Assembly (NCBI GenBank): GCA_973895155.1
Contig: OZ316891.1
Coordinates: 20,026,001-20,090,000 of the forward strand
DNA length: 64,000 nucleotides
Direction: 5' to 3'
From: Marsupella aquatica
Lineage: Eukaryota; Marchantiophyta
Shown: one piece after another, positions 1 through 11,598 of the stretch
How positions within the stretch are numbered: position 1 is the stretch's first letter
Layout: the number at the start of each line of letters is the position of its first letter
Notes under the pieces: model-generated
Told to the model about the DNA's origin: nothing
What the model saw: only the letters and a program-made list of their open reading frames with translations
Database searches by the model: none
Translations under genes and position numbers: made by a program

Positions 1-1115
1 CTCATCGTCCCCAAGGAGTAGAGATGGGACAACCCTCACGACTACTTTAATGTCGACCTGCCTGCGACCGAGTGTTGAGTTTACGAAGGCTGCAGAAGGC
101 AATTGGCCAGGGTGTGGATTCCACACCAAGGAGTAGTACTGTTCAGGAAGAAGTTGAGCAATACGAGGAGGCGTGCGTGAGCCAGTGTGGAGAGAGAAGT
201 TCGAGCCGCTTGCGAGGAGTATGGATTCTTCCAGATTATCAATCATGGCTTTCCAATGGAGGTCGTGGAGAGGCTTAAGTAATCTGGGAGACAAATTTTC
301 GACCTACCCCTGGAGGTAAATTAAAAGCCTTCACCGTGCGACATCACTTGCAGGATGCATTCTTGCAGGTCCAATCTAGAAAGTTAATGGCGGTTGTGTA
401 GAATTTCTTGATCACCCATTCAATTAGGAGTCGAGTGCCGTAACCTTTCTATATGTTACTGGCAAATCGTGAAGTTGAGGTCTTTTGTTCTGTCTCTCGA
501 AAATCGCCTAGCTGGACCGAATGTCTGGAAGCCCAGCGGAGCATTTGATAGCTAGTCTTCTCCTTTTTGTGGTGCGAGTCTTGCTCTCTCAAGGCTTTGC
601 GAAATTCAGAAGACAATAACCGCATGAACAGATTTGACACACTCGTTTTACACAAGTTAACAGTTCACCAGTGTTGGCATTCAGGAAATCAGATTTGAAG
701 GCCAACTTGCATGAAATTGTACAACCAATATTGTCAATTGTAAGGATCCAATTACAAAATAGTTGGGCAACAGTTTACCATAACAAATCACGACCAGATT
801 TATAACCTGACGAAGATTAACGTTTTTCTGGTCAGTAGTGTTACCCTGCAATCAAGTCTGAAAGCGGCCAGATTACAGAAATTCTCTAGGTCCCAATTCT
901 TAAATCCGTGTGCCACTTCACTGGCTTGGAAAGATCCATGGCTGAGGAATTGATCCGTTTGGGAATACCAATTCTGTGTGGCCAGGCAGATTCATCCATC
1001 TCAATAGGCCATTTTGCAGTACAACAAATGCCAGATCTACTGAGCGCCAAATGATTGCAGGTAAGTAGGATTCTAGTTGTGATCATATCGACCATTACGT
1101 ACCCGAGAACAGGAA
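1..1115. other. Left-edge region without a recognised gene
   Basis: No open frame here resembles a family I know. The frame from about 72 to 278 on the plus strand has moderately gene-like composition but lacks an ATG and a recognisable domain. It could be an exon of a gene cut by the window edge. Composition is mixed, with no long repeat or RNA gene visible. Confidence 0.3.
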
Positions 1116-1508
1116 ATGGTGGGAGACGAAGTGACCTACTCCTCCCTCCAAAGGAACAATAACTCCACAGAAAAGAAGAGCTATTCGTTTCAACTTCCTT
1201 CAGGATATGAACTTGTGACGGAGGCTAAGGCACATTCTTTTTCAAGAATGTGCTCACCCCACAAAGGGACTGCAAGCCAAGGCATGAACTCAACGAGAAT
1301 CAACCGAGCCTCCAATCCCAGTAAAGTAGATAACGGCGGGCCATCCAAGAGCAATGTCTGCAAAGAAATGCAGCTGCAAAACGGTTCTTTATACTCACTT
1401 GAAACTGTGGAATTTCTTCAACTCAAAGTCCCAACTAGTATACTACCAATGAGCAACGAAATCCGGACCCAAGCAACGAAGCTGGCCCGACACAATTTTC
1501 CCTACTAA
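1116..1508 (+). CDS. Hypothetical 130-residue open frame, doubtful
   Basis: The frame opens with ATG and runs 130 codons to TAA. The predicted protein is polar and rich in Ser, Asn and Lys. It has no signal peptide, membrane segment or recognised motif. A splice-acceptor-like CAG stands just before the ATG, so it could be part of a longer exon, but no partner exons were found. An imperfect inverted repeat around 1230-1252 falls inside it. It may be a chance open frame, and I assign no function. Confidence 0.15.
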   Translation: MVGDEVTYSSLQRNNNSTEKKSYSFQLPSGYELVTEAKAHSFSRMCSPHKGTASQGMNSTRINRASNPSKVDNGGPSKSNVCKEMQLQNGSLYSLETVEFLQLKVPTSILPMSNEIRTQATKLARHNFPY

Positions 1509-2240
1509 TTGGATCCATCGTGGATATCACTCTCCCAGTCCTCCCGTGTCAACGGATGCCATAGTCACAGCATCTTCAATCAACAAAAGGTATGTTGTGG
1601 AATCGATCATGTCCGAATCTCCAGGGCTCATATGGATAATTATGTAGATCAGTGGCAGGACTAAGGTCCCAATAATATCCTCCAGCAGCTTGTTCTTTCA
1701 GAAAGACTTGTGGCACCCACGGAGACTTTGCAATCCACTATTCAAGGTCTTTCAATCTTTGATAGAATCAAATACATCAGCTGGTAGGTGGGCAGATGCT
1801 GCTATGGTAATGGCCAGTCTTCTAGGCTTACCAATCTTTAATTTTATGTACCCTACAGGATCTGCACGAAATGTTATTTATATCTATTCTAAGAAATAAC
1901 CAAACGCCAAATCATTCCCCTGTTTTCCTCTTTTGATTTTAACAACAATGAGTATACTGAAATGTGAGTGTTTACATCAAAATGATTAGATTTCTTCTAT
2001 ATGCTTAGATTTCTTCGATATATACCATGTTGATCCTGGAATGCTTCATTTTTTGTCTTGTAATGATGTGAAAATGACTATTGACTAGTGTAGATAGAAT
2101 TGAGTATGAAAAATACAACACATGCCAAATAAGAATACATGTTACATAATGACCACGGTACAAGTGCACAAGTCTTGAAAAATAATGTACAGATTTTCAC
2201 TTGCTTTAATGACATTCAAATCAATTAAAAATTATGCAAA

Positions 2241-2515
2241 TAAGGTACAAAAGATACTCCCTTGCCTTTAGATAATGACAATAAAACAGTAAACTTAGTA
2301 AATAAAAATAAAATTGTGCAAGTAAGGTACAAAAGATAAATGTGCTGATCCCTTAGGCTCTTTTTGCTTTGGTATGGGCTCTGACTGTTTTCCCCTTCCA
2401 CGGGGCTTTGTGGGCAATGATGTAAAAATTAAACAAAAAATGTTTAAAGGAAGGTACAAAAGATACTCCCTTGGGTTAGATGATGACAATAAAAACATTA
2501 AGCTTAGTAAATAAA
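2241..2515. repeat. Two diverged direct copies of a 65-70 bp AT-rich unit
   Basis: The segment at about 2241-2310 recurs at about 2451-2515. Both begin with AAGGTACAAAAGATACTCCC and end in a run resembling AGTAAATAAA. A partial third copy of the first half lies at about 2322-2340. The surroundings from 1509 to 2739 are AT-rich and show no gene. Confidence 0.6.
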
Positions 2516-2739
2516 AGTTTGAGGAGTAAAGAAGGAGGACCTCAAAGTATCAATTTTCTCTCATTCACTAGAATTGGCAGAAATTACATATATCTGTTAA
2601 AGGGGGTGAATGTACTATTGTGAACACTAAATGTAGTGGAGAAGGAGAGCCCTAGCTTAAGAAGATAAACAATACTTAGCGGGGTGCCAAAATAATCTAA
2701 AGTCTAAATTGTACAAATGGTGCACCTTTTTAAGACACA

Positions 2740-3056
2740 TCTAACACTATAACAGGCAATCCCGCCCATTTGGTCACTTTTGTCCGTCGTCCCGTTATGA
2801 ATTTGAATATCAGCGGGAATGAAACTGAACCGTCAGATTAAAGCATCTCTTTTTTGTATCCATCCGATCGTGAAACGAGACATGCATCAGATTTTGCTCC
2901 CTTCCGTGCACCCCCATGCACTCATTATGCCCCTCCATCCCCACCCACAGCAAGGACCTCCGCATAGGGCTTCGCGACCCACGTTTACATTCCATGCACT
3001 TTCTCCCTATGGGACCCGCCCTCCTTGCACAGTGCAACGCACTGGCATAGGGCTAG
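2740..3056 (+). mobile_element. Non-autonomous Helitron-like element, copy 1
   Basis: The element starts with TC (TCTAACACTATAA) and ends with CTAG. It is flanked by A on the left and T on the right, the insertion signature of Helitrons. A short perfect palindrome, TTGCACAGTGCAA, lies about 15 bases before the CTAG end. A wider CCCTATG/CATAGGG pairing encloses it. There is no transposase gene, so it would need a helper. The same ends occur at 47618-47853 and, inverted, at 56837-57263, while the interiors differ. I see the ends directly; the Helitron assignment is inference. Confidence 0.6.
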
Positions 3057-3139
3057 TTAAAATATAAAGACAAAAATTCTTAGTAAGACAAACATTGAAC
3101 AGTGTATTGGCCATATAACAGTGGCAAAATTTAGTTACA

Positions 3140-3770
3140 AGTTGACAACACAAAGTTACATCACAAAATTCTTTCTACAGTTTCACAAGCACTAATATAT
3201 TCTGTCAGTCAGGTACACAATTTTAATACATATTTATTTATCTGATTGCAGTACAGTACTGGCAGGCTATCCATGATGAAATTGTTCACAGTGCTATCCA
3301 TGATGAAATTGTTCACAGTGCAACGTTTATATCAAAATGCTTAAAATAATCTTACAGTTTGCATCCCAAGATTCATTCTACGTTTCACAACCAATGTTTA
3401 ATATTTTGTCCCCCAGGTGGTAGGTTTCACAAGCACTGTTTAATATCTTGTCCCTCGGGTGGTGGCAGGCTATCCATGTCAAAATGATTAGAATATTCTT
3501 AAATTCACATAATTCTTTCTAGGTTTCACAACCGACTGCTTAGTATTTTGTGCCTCAGGTTGTGGCAGGCTATCCATGATCAAAATGTTCACGGCACTGT
3601 TCATGTGACACCCTGCAAGACATCCGTTATTCTATTGTGGAGGAGGGTTCCTAGATTCCTCACTAATTGCTCGGACTGTTCATGTGACACCCCTGTTCTA
3701 TTCTGGATGAGGGTTCCTGAATCCCTCAATCGTTCACCAAGGGCTGCTGTTCCCACATCACCAAGATAAC
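3140..3770. repeat. Degenerate tandem repeat block
   Basis: Short units recur with variation. They include a GGCAGGCTATCCATGATGAA type motif, a TTTCACAACC/TTTCACAAGC motif followed by a run ending in TTTTGTCCC, and a later pair of segments sharing GTTCATGTGACACCC and GAGGGTTCCT. Spacing is 70-110 bp. The open frames read through here come from the repeats and I do not regard them as genes. Confidence 0.5.
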
Positions 3771-5637
3771 TGGGTAAATCCGCTTCTCCTGGTATATATC
3801 GAAGTGCCAAGAAACAAAAGGCGCTCAACCCAAAGACACCATCCCATTGACAAGAACCCCAATCAAGGGAATGAACAAAAGAGCCAAATTCCCCATACTG
3901 GGATTGATTAGTGTCACTCTATTTTGGCAATATACCTTTGTCACTTATTTTTCTCTATCATAATGTCACTGTTTTAATCTCTGGTTTAAGAAAAATAACC
4001 TGGGTACGTTAGCTTCCTTGCATCCAATGGCTCTCTTTCACATCCAATGGTTTTCATTGCACATAGTTCCCAGATTGGATGGCTCCCATCTCCCTCAAGG
4101 TGACTTTCACCACCCTCAGCACGACAGAGACAAAGGCTTGCACAAGGATATGTTGGCCCTAGACAGAAGTTGGACGTAGGATGGGAGGACAGGAGCACCG
4201 CGCCCACCCCTCAGTCAACTGACCCAAGGGTGGTCAAAGTCTAAACAAATATCAAGGTATCGTATGGATTTCATCCAAAATTATGAAATTAAGTCTTTTA
4301 TAATTTTGTCCCCAGTGGATTTAGTTTCAACATTTTGAGTAACTGAATGGGAAAATTTGTGTAGGAAAACATGTTAATCAATACGTTTCAAATAATTTTT
4401 TTGATTTCATGAACATCCAAAAGATTTGAATTCTTCTGAACAAATGAGAGAAATTAATTTAAAGAAAGATGATTTAATAAAAAATTCTTTGGGAATATTG
4501 AGCAAGACCCGGGCCGTTTGATCAAGAAATTGGGTGTGATGATAGCCATTGGATGGTAAAGAGCTAAACTGAGTTAATATTCTTAGCCGGTTCTAAACCA
4601 TAAACAAAAGCATTGTGATAAATAGAAAAATTCAGTGGCAATGTATGTATACTGCAAAAATAGAGTGACAATTTAGTGAATCCCAGATTCCCTATAACCT
4701 CCTTCCATGAGTCAAGTGACAAGATCCTGAGGCCCACAACGGAACCAAATCTTACCTCCGTCCTACCTATTATGTATTGTGACACCGTGGTTGCAAGTTG
4801 GTGTAAAGTTGCCACTTGTGACTGTTCACAAGCAACTTTCCATTCTTCACCAGCTGCAGCACCTACACACAGTCAATGTGGTTGCATCTGAACCTCTGGT
4901 TGCAGGGCTTCTTGAAGACATGTCTTCATTCAAATATTTGGCCAAACACATCCCCCACAACGTCTTCCAAGGCAACATGGAAACAACCCTTTCATGGCAA
5001 TATACCGTTTTGTGAAGGTGTCATTGTTCCCTGCACATCATTTGGCAATGTCATCCCAACAGTGTGTCATTGATTTTCTTGAAAGAGGAACTAGAGTATT
5101 GCCCTTAAATAATAGATAACTGAGATCTTGCCCGCAACCTCATGGTGTCATGATATGGAAATGAAGAGGTTGTACACTCAGTAGCCATGGCAACCCAACT
5201 TTGTTAGTTAAATGAGATCAAAGGCCCTTTCATACGCAGATTATTATTTTTAAAAGTGAAAATAAACTATTAAATATATTTAATATGGTAAAAAGTGGCA
5301 AGATGTATTGCTATTAATACAATTCCTTGGGAATGAAAGTAATAATTATAACTATGCTAATGATGGACTAATATTAAATGTATGTACATGTACGTTTTAG
5401 AGAGCTCACTTAGCACAATTATGTGCACTCTCTATCGGAATCAAAAGGTACAAGATAAAAACTTCTAGTTATAATGGAATTTTTTATCCAGATGTACATT
5501 GACTTTAAATCTAGCCCCATAGTTCGGACTAGTGTGGGAATGAGAAGTCCCCTCCCTCACCAGATGCACATTACATGGATGGTTGCTCTAATGTTTCATT
5601 CAAATAGAACATTCTAAACGACTCTCCCACTAACATA
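3771..5637. other. Intergenic, no feature recognised
   Basis: AT-rich spacer. Short open frames at 3986-4207 and 4564-5073 have no ATG with context, no motif and no splice partners that I could find. No RNA gene or intact transposon end is visible. Confidence 0.4.
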
Positions 5638-6840
5638 ACATAAAATTTAATTCAAAAACAAAAGGGGGTGATTGAAAGTTGTGAAAATTAGGAGTACTTT
5701 ACAAGACGTTGGGGGCACTTGGGAGTTTTTTTCACCAAAGCAAACTGGACAGCCATTGCACACACTAAATATAGTGTCCAGGGGCTAAAAGCATTTTGTG
5801 AATTCTTTTATTGCCCCCAAGGTCTTGTAAAGCCAAGTGGAGCCAATGGTGTCAGATTAATCTACTAAAAGACAGATAGAGGACCCACTCCACCTGAATG
5901 TCATGTAATCTTTGGCTAAAGTCTTTCTATATATATATAAGACACTGCCAAAAAGACATTAACGCCAAACTGGGAGACATGGTCCCAAGGACGAAAGAAC
6001 CCAATAAAGACGGGAAAGAAAAGACCCCAAGAATACCAAAGAGGCCCAACAAGTCAAGGAGTAACCCAGAAAAACCATAAGACTAAGAAGCAAACAATCA
6101 AACAAAAAACCCTACTGGGCGGTAAATTGAAAAACCTGGTAGAGCTCAGGACTAAACCGCATAGGAGGGTCACGGAGGGGAATCTGCCTAGAGGCCCTAA
6201 AACCAACTGCCTCGGCCCTACAAAGAATAGTGAAAGTCTGGGCCCTCTGAAGTGCCACTGAAACCCTTCGTCAAAAGAAGGCCATGAGGACAGAAACAGG
6301 GGGAAAAGGTCTCCGCTCAATACAAAACACAACGCAAGCCTGAAGGAAGTGGTCAAAACGAGGGTGGAGACCACCAAAGAAAATCTGACCACTCCGCAAC
6401 TTCCCTTCTTTCCGTTCTTCTAGATGTGAGACGAGAAGATCTTATAAAGGACTTGTGGGTCCCTCTTTAATGCAAATAACTTAATATAGAAATGGACCAA
6501 GAAGCCAGAAGAAGAGACCACCAAGACAGGTGGTCTAAAATCTAGGACAAAAGAGTGCTCCATATAAGCAAAAAATGGGCCCCACTACATTTTGGGTAGT
6601 AAAAATGAGTAACAGTTTTGGTTGAAAGTGCCCCCAATGTTTTGTAAAGTGAACACCAACAGTTTCTCCCAAATGGATGGCTCTGATCAGATCTTGGAGA
6701 CCCAAAAAAAGGTGGAAACTGCCCCCAACGTCTTGTAAAGCCACCCTTAAGTTTCTAAAATAATTTTACTACCATAACAAGTAATTATAAAATTCAATTC
6801 TAAAACAAAAAGGGGGTGATTGAAACTTGAGAAAATTAAG
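5638..6840. repeat. Segment bounded by diverged direct repeats
   Basis: A segment of about 60 bp near 5640-5698, containing ACAAAAGGGGGTGATTGAAA, recurs at about 6780-6838. Related phrases about CCCCCAAYGTYTTGTAAAG occur between and around them (5818, 6630, 6722). The arrangement could be the worn terminal repeats of an insertion, or simple duplication. No clear TG...CA ends or target duplication were found. Confidence 0.4.
5930..6400 (-). mobile_element. LINE 3' fragment, reverse orientation
   Basis: Read on the minus strand, about 5930-6060 matches the 3' part of the fragments at 36900-37260 and 63140-63420. Shared phrases include CCATGTCTCCC/TCATGTCTCCC followed by a T-rich stretch and a TATATA segment. 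The long hydrophobic minus-strand open frame here (6054-6392) arises from T-rich codons and is not taken as a gene. This copy lacks reverse-transcriptase motifs. Confidence 0.35.
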
Positions 6841-6994
6841 TTTCCAAAAAAGGTGGAATGGTGTTGCTCGTGATATCAAATAAAAAAAAAATGGAACCAC
6901 TGTAAATAAAATCTTCAACCATCATTATAAAAAATGGGCATTCTGAGCAGGTCAGATGGATTTGCCTTAGGAGGTTCACAAATATGTCTATTCC

Positions 6995-7905
6995 TCACTC
7001 TGGTCAAGGTTCCCATGACCCTCCCAGTGCGCGCTGGCCCCCTACCGGCGCCCCGTCCCCCCCCCCCCAATATTGGCAATGAGCGTTTTAGGATTTCTCA
7101 AACCACCACCATTCGTCCCTTTTCCCTCCCTTTGTGGCTTCGGCACAGGCTTCATTGTACATCATTCTTCGCTATGGTCATGGTTCTGTGAGGCACCCCT
7201 AAGCTCACCTTAATATGTGGTATCTTGGCTTTTAATGTTTCAATCCATTCTTCACTCCAGTCAGAGTTCCATGAGCCCCCAGTGGCTCCCATCTGTGGAT
7301 GGAAGAATCTATGCCGTCAGTGCTTTAGACTCATCTTGGGATACGTAAACCCTCACTGTAGTTTTCTGTATTTCTACTGATGGTTGTGGGCCATAAGCCC
7401 CCTGCCAGCCTGGCCCAGGGATTACCAGATTTTTGCATTCCTGGCGCCCATCTTCAAAGTTATCCAATTTTAGGGGCACTTTTCAAGTCAAGAATAGGGC
7501 AAACCCACACGGGGGGTTATGCTTGTTAAATGTTAACCCATGGCCACTGGGGGCCATAACTTACTGTAACTCCCTTTGGCTCACCGCCCTCCACTAACGC
7601 CCTCTCGGGGGAAACCCTACACACTCGTCACTCTGGTCAGGGTTTCATGAGACTCCCAGTCGCCCCGACCCCGATCCGATGGAACGATCTCGGCCGTCAG
7701 TATTTAAAGCTCCTCTAAGTACCGCCCCGTAATAATTGCTTGTTGGCCGGTCCCTTTCCCTGCCTTCGCGTCGTCGGCGTCGTCTTCCTCCTCTCCGTTG
7801 TCAATCATTCTTCACTCCCGTCACGGTTCCGTGCGGCCCCCCCTCAGCCGGCGCCCTCATCTCGCCCCCGACCTCTAGATCCATCTTGGCCGTTCGTGGT
7901 TCAGG
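6995..7905 (+). repeat. Four diverged copies of a promoter-proximal segment
   Basis: Segments near 6995, 7245, 7626 and 7800 share the pattern CACTCNNGTCANGGTTYC followed by a C-rich stretch. The copies at 7245-7340 and 7626-7720 extend further and share GATGGAANGATCT...GCCGTCAGT. The copy at 7626 holds the best TATA-like box of the region. The block looks like serial duplication of a promoter and leader segment upstream of the gene at 9693. Confidence 0.5.
7700..7708 (+). promoter_or_regulatory. TATA-like box (TATTTAAAG) before the Gly-Trp gene
   Basis: TATTTAAAG is followed about 30-60 bases later by a C/T-rich stretch typical of plant transcription starts. Further downstream lies a GC-richer leader leading to the ATG at 9693. 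The duplicated copy at 7245 carries the changed sequence TGCTTTAGAC at the same place and so lacks the box. Assignment to this gene is inference from position. Confidence 0.35.
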
Positions 7906-9692
7906 GTCGTCGAACTAGCGCCAGTTTTCTGTGGGCTTCCGCTGCGGTTCCATCTTCTCGGTTTTCCGTCCATTCGTTGCCTTTCAAACTACAGTGTAAC
8001 ACGTCGTAGCTGATGAGAGGGATTGTGAAGGGATTTCGTTCGCCTCGGAGCCTTGGAGCCTCGGACGAATGAATCATGATTGTCGTTGCTTACTTTTAGA
8101 CTCCGAAGATTGATTGTGAGTTGCTGTCACCTGCCCCGTGATGGAGACTGCGTTTTCTACCTGTGGCGTCAAAACAACTCGTCGACTTCCCACTTTCCCA
8201 GTGTAGGAGTATCTTTATCGACTGTGGTAGACGCCTAAATTCGGTTTTCGAGTCGCGCGAATTTTGGCGGGGATGACTCATCAACTTACCTTCGTAGTAT
8301 TATTAACGGACGATTACCTGTAGACGCCTATTTTGGAATCGGCTGTAGGCCTTTTTTTGCGGCGAGGACTGATCGACTTTGTTACTTTGTAGTCGATGAT
8401 TCATTATGGTAGACGCCTACTGTAGAATTGGGGTGTGTAGGCTTTTTGTTTGCGTGGAGGCGGGCGTGTTTGAAACATCGGTGGGGAAACTAGATGCCGT
8501 CGGAGTCGGAGTCGGTGGTCGGCAAAAGTTTTGTAGAGAAATCAGAGTAATCGGTGAGGGCGGAAGGGGGAGGGGGAAGGGAGGGAGAGGTTTGTGGCGT
8601 TTGGATCGAGATTTTTGGTTTGGTTGCTGCGGTGGTGTGAGTTGTAGTAGAGGTGGTTGGTGTCGGAGGTTTGTTGCGTGAGATTTTCTAGAGTGCCTCA
8701 CAGGGGTGAGCGGTGCAAAACGGATCGTGAGATTTTTGTTGAATGGCTGGTGAGTGTTTCGATTGTTGATGAGGTTAGGTTATTGTGTTTGTAGACTTCG
8801 GTCATCGCCACGTCCATGTTAACGGTGGAAAGCAATTAGAAAGATTTTGGCACGGTTTGAGATTCTCTGTCTGGAGAATTTGCACTCTGTCCGAGGTGCT
8901 TTCTAGAACTACTAGATGTTGTGCGGTTGAGAGACTGGCCAGCGGTTGGAGAAGGATAGCTGTAGATGCGTTGATCTTGTCTTGTCTCGGTCGGTGTCTT
9001 GAGAGTGCAAAGGACTCGGAATTGACGGCGATGAATTTATGCAGGAGGACTCAAGGTGACCAATCTCGAGCACCTGGCGCACGGAGTTTTGGATTGAATG
9101 GGAAGTTAGATTGAGGTAGCTTATGTTCCTCTTTTTGTGGCTTCCATTTGGGCTTATTGGCTGTTATTCGGAAATTTAGTCGTTCTGGTGATGAGGTGGT
9201 CTAGTTCCTCCGCATATGTCGACAACAAGAAGTCTGTCGGATGCCTGGGATGTTCACTCTTTCTGCCAGAGCTTGAAGTTCTTCACGGGGATTTAGAATT
9301 CTACAGTAGTAGCCTGATTGTATACGGGAACTGTCTTGTACTTGATGTGCAGAGAGAACCGTGATGATTGGCCTCTTGGTTTGGTGACCATCCCAGGCCC
9401 ACAGTGTGGGACTTGAATGACTGCATCGCAGGTGCGGTCAGCCTACATCGAACCGTTTGCGAGGAATTAGGTGATCAAGTTCGAGCAGAGCTGAAGGAGG
9501 AATGTTATCGGTTGAGCATTAATACTCTATGGTTTTCGAGTCATTTTGGAACGATTCGAGTCGGGATTAAAGCATTGGTTCAGCAGGCACAAGACATCGT
9601 GCGTGATAAGCAATCTGCCAGGATTCTGTTTGTTTCGAGGCGGGCTAGCAGGCGATTTTAGTTGTCAGAGTATTCTGCCCCAACGATAGGTA
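7735..9692 (+). other. Long probable 5' leader of the Gly-Trp gene
   Basis: A GC-richer stretch of about 2 kb lies between the TATA-like box and the ATG at 9693. It holds three copies of a GTAGACGCCT phrase about 90 bp apart (8227, 8322, 8409), the last two each followed by a TGTAGGC phrase. Several open frames occur (8406-8681, 8785-9114, 9368-9661), none with a recognised domain. The last could be an upstream exon, but I could not join it in phase. A long leader with one or more introns is the simplest reading. Confidence 0.3.
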
Positions 9693-11598
9693 ATGAAGCA
9701 TCATAGGGGCCACTGGAATCGTGGATCGTGGACAAGGAAGACAGGTCTCGTGGAAGCGGCTGATTCTTCCCTTTTATTGAAAAATTCTTCTATGCCTAAT
9801 GTAGCACAGGATGAATCGAGCGCTTGGGAGGAAACAGGTATTCCTGACTTTTGCTCTTGATATATCTCGGGAGCTTTTGTTTAGTAAGAAGATATCCCAA
9901 AATGTGATAAAATATCAGCGGAACCTACACAACAGCTCATGATTGGGGCCCATATTCCTGTCAAGTTATTTTCCTATTGATTTGTTTGTTGAGTGTGTGA
10001 TGCTTCCTATCGGGGCCTTAGAAAGCTTGTCGGAAAGCTTAAACGGTTTTACAATACACCTAGCTGAAGAACACTGTCAAATGGCTATGGATAGATGTAT
10101 TGATTATCTTGGATGGTTAATGTCCAGCGATTGACCGAGTTTAACTCTTGTGGCAATATTCAATTGTTATGTGTATTTATTTCTCTGGAATGTCAGTGAA
10201 AAGACCTCATTGAAATGAGTTTCTCAAATTTATGAGAGGCACATGTACTGATTAGCTTGGAAGGTTTACGGCCCTGACATGTGGCTGTGTGGACATCCTG
10301 TTTGCAGTTCGTGTGCAGGACAGCGGTGCCGGTTGGAATACACAGACATATGACGATGCCTTTTTTGATGATAACAAGAAGATATTTGAGTGGGACGATA
10401 GTGGAGCTGTAGAATATTTAAAGAAATCAGAGGTTAAATTACAGCAGGGCATAAGTTCAGAGTATGAAGATTATCTGAATGAGTCAAATCAGTTTTCGGC
10501 CTCGATTGATTGGGATACGCGGTGGTTATGCACATTAGCTGACTGCGCTGAGGAGTTGGTTAATCGAGAGGAGAAACGAAAAAATACGAAAGTGAGTACC
10601 ACACGTAGAGATTTATCGGACAATTCAAGCGCCGTTATCTTAGGTCTTCCGGAGCCGCACGATGATACTGACTTTAGCGGTACACCATCTCTTCATCTTC
10701 CGCTCAACTTCGTCCCTGAACCCACGGGATGGGGTGAGGGAGAAGATAATCAGGCAGATACTCGGCGGGAAGATTCACATATGCAACCAGTGATGGCGAC
10801 ATATCACGACGATGCGCAAGTAGAGCCTACTTTCCAGAGTGGTTGGAATATGGTGACTAACGATAGTGAACAATTAATCACAGGGTCAGGGTGGCCCGAA
10901 CAGCCAAGTTCTTATCAATACATCATTCCATCGGGCTGGGAGGATGTTGAGGTGGATCAGCCAGTCCTTTCCTCAGGTTGGGGAGGCGGTGAGCGGGAGC
11001 CTCGCTCAGATGTCCAAATGCATCAAGCCGACATCAGATGGTGCGACCGCCCGCATTATAATAGTCGTCCAGCATGGAGTAACCCCCACGTCTTGGCAGA
11101 GTCTCCTCAAATTTATGGCAAATCTCATTCTGGAAAGCAGCAAGATTTTTACAACAAATGTCATAAATACGGTGAGTTCTCGTTTTAGTGGCACGTGATT
11201 ACTTTTGAGCAGCTTTTCATTGATCGTGGTAGTTTCAAAAGTTGGCGTGTGACTGCGCTTGGAGAACAGAGCCTTGTATTTTGGGCTAGACATAAAACTG
11301 TCTTCACATCATTTTGGAATACCATCAGAGTGGGACACGGCGTTTGATCAGCAATCCATTTAAGTGATTAGCGTAACTCTTTTGTGGGAGATTGATAGGC
11401 TGGCGGCCAAAACGAGCAAGTGAAACGAATACTTATGAATCAACCGGACGAAAAAGTATGCAGAGACCCGGAAGACCAATTTCCACCATTCACAGAGTCA
11501 ATCTCGATTCCAGATCTCCTCGGGTAAACCGATCGGAACGCTCCAAGCCCCAGTGGCTGACAGTTGACAACATCAATCATGGTATACAGCTTACTTAG
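9693..11598 (+). CDS. Acidic Trp-rich protein with Gly-Trp repeats, candidate Argonaute-hook protein
   Basis: Model: exon 1 9693-9837, exon 2 10308-11171, exon 3 11399-11598 with TAG. All junctions are GT-AG and phases agree (1, then 1). An in-frame TAG two codons before the ATG supports this start. The product is about 402 residues. Exon 1 is basic with aromatic residues (RGHWNRGSW). Exon 2 is acidic and carries six GW pairs (GAGWN, TGWGE, SGWNM, SGWPE, SGWED, SGWGG); a seventh GW forms at the exon 2-3 junction. The C terminus is basic with RSERSKPQW. Isolated GW/WG motifs among small and acidic residues are the hallmark of Argonaute-binding hooks known from NRPE1, SPT5-like and GW182 proteins. 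I recognise no catalytic domain and do not know the family. A strong GTATAC donor at 11582 means the true 3' end may lie in a further exon. Confidence 0.55.

Noticed and set aside
6054-6392. Hydrophobic 112-residue minus-strand open frame as a membrane protein
   Set aside because: The hydrophobicity comes from T-rich sequence of a dispersed LINE-like repeat. It has no ATG context, motif or conservation that I can see.
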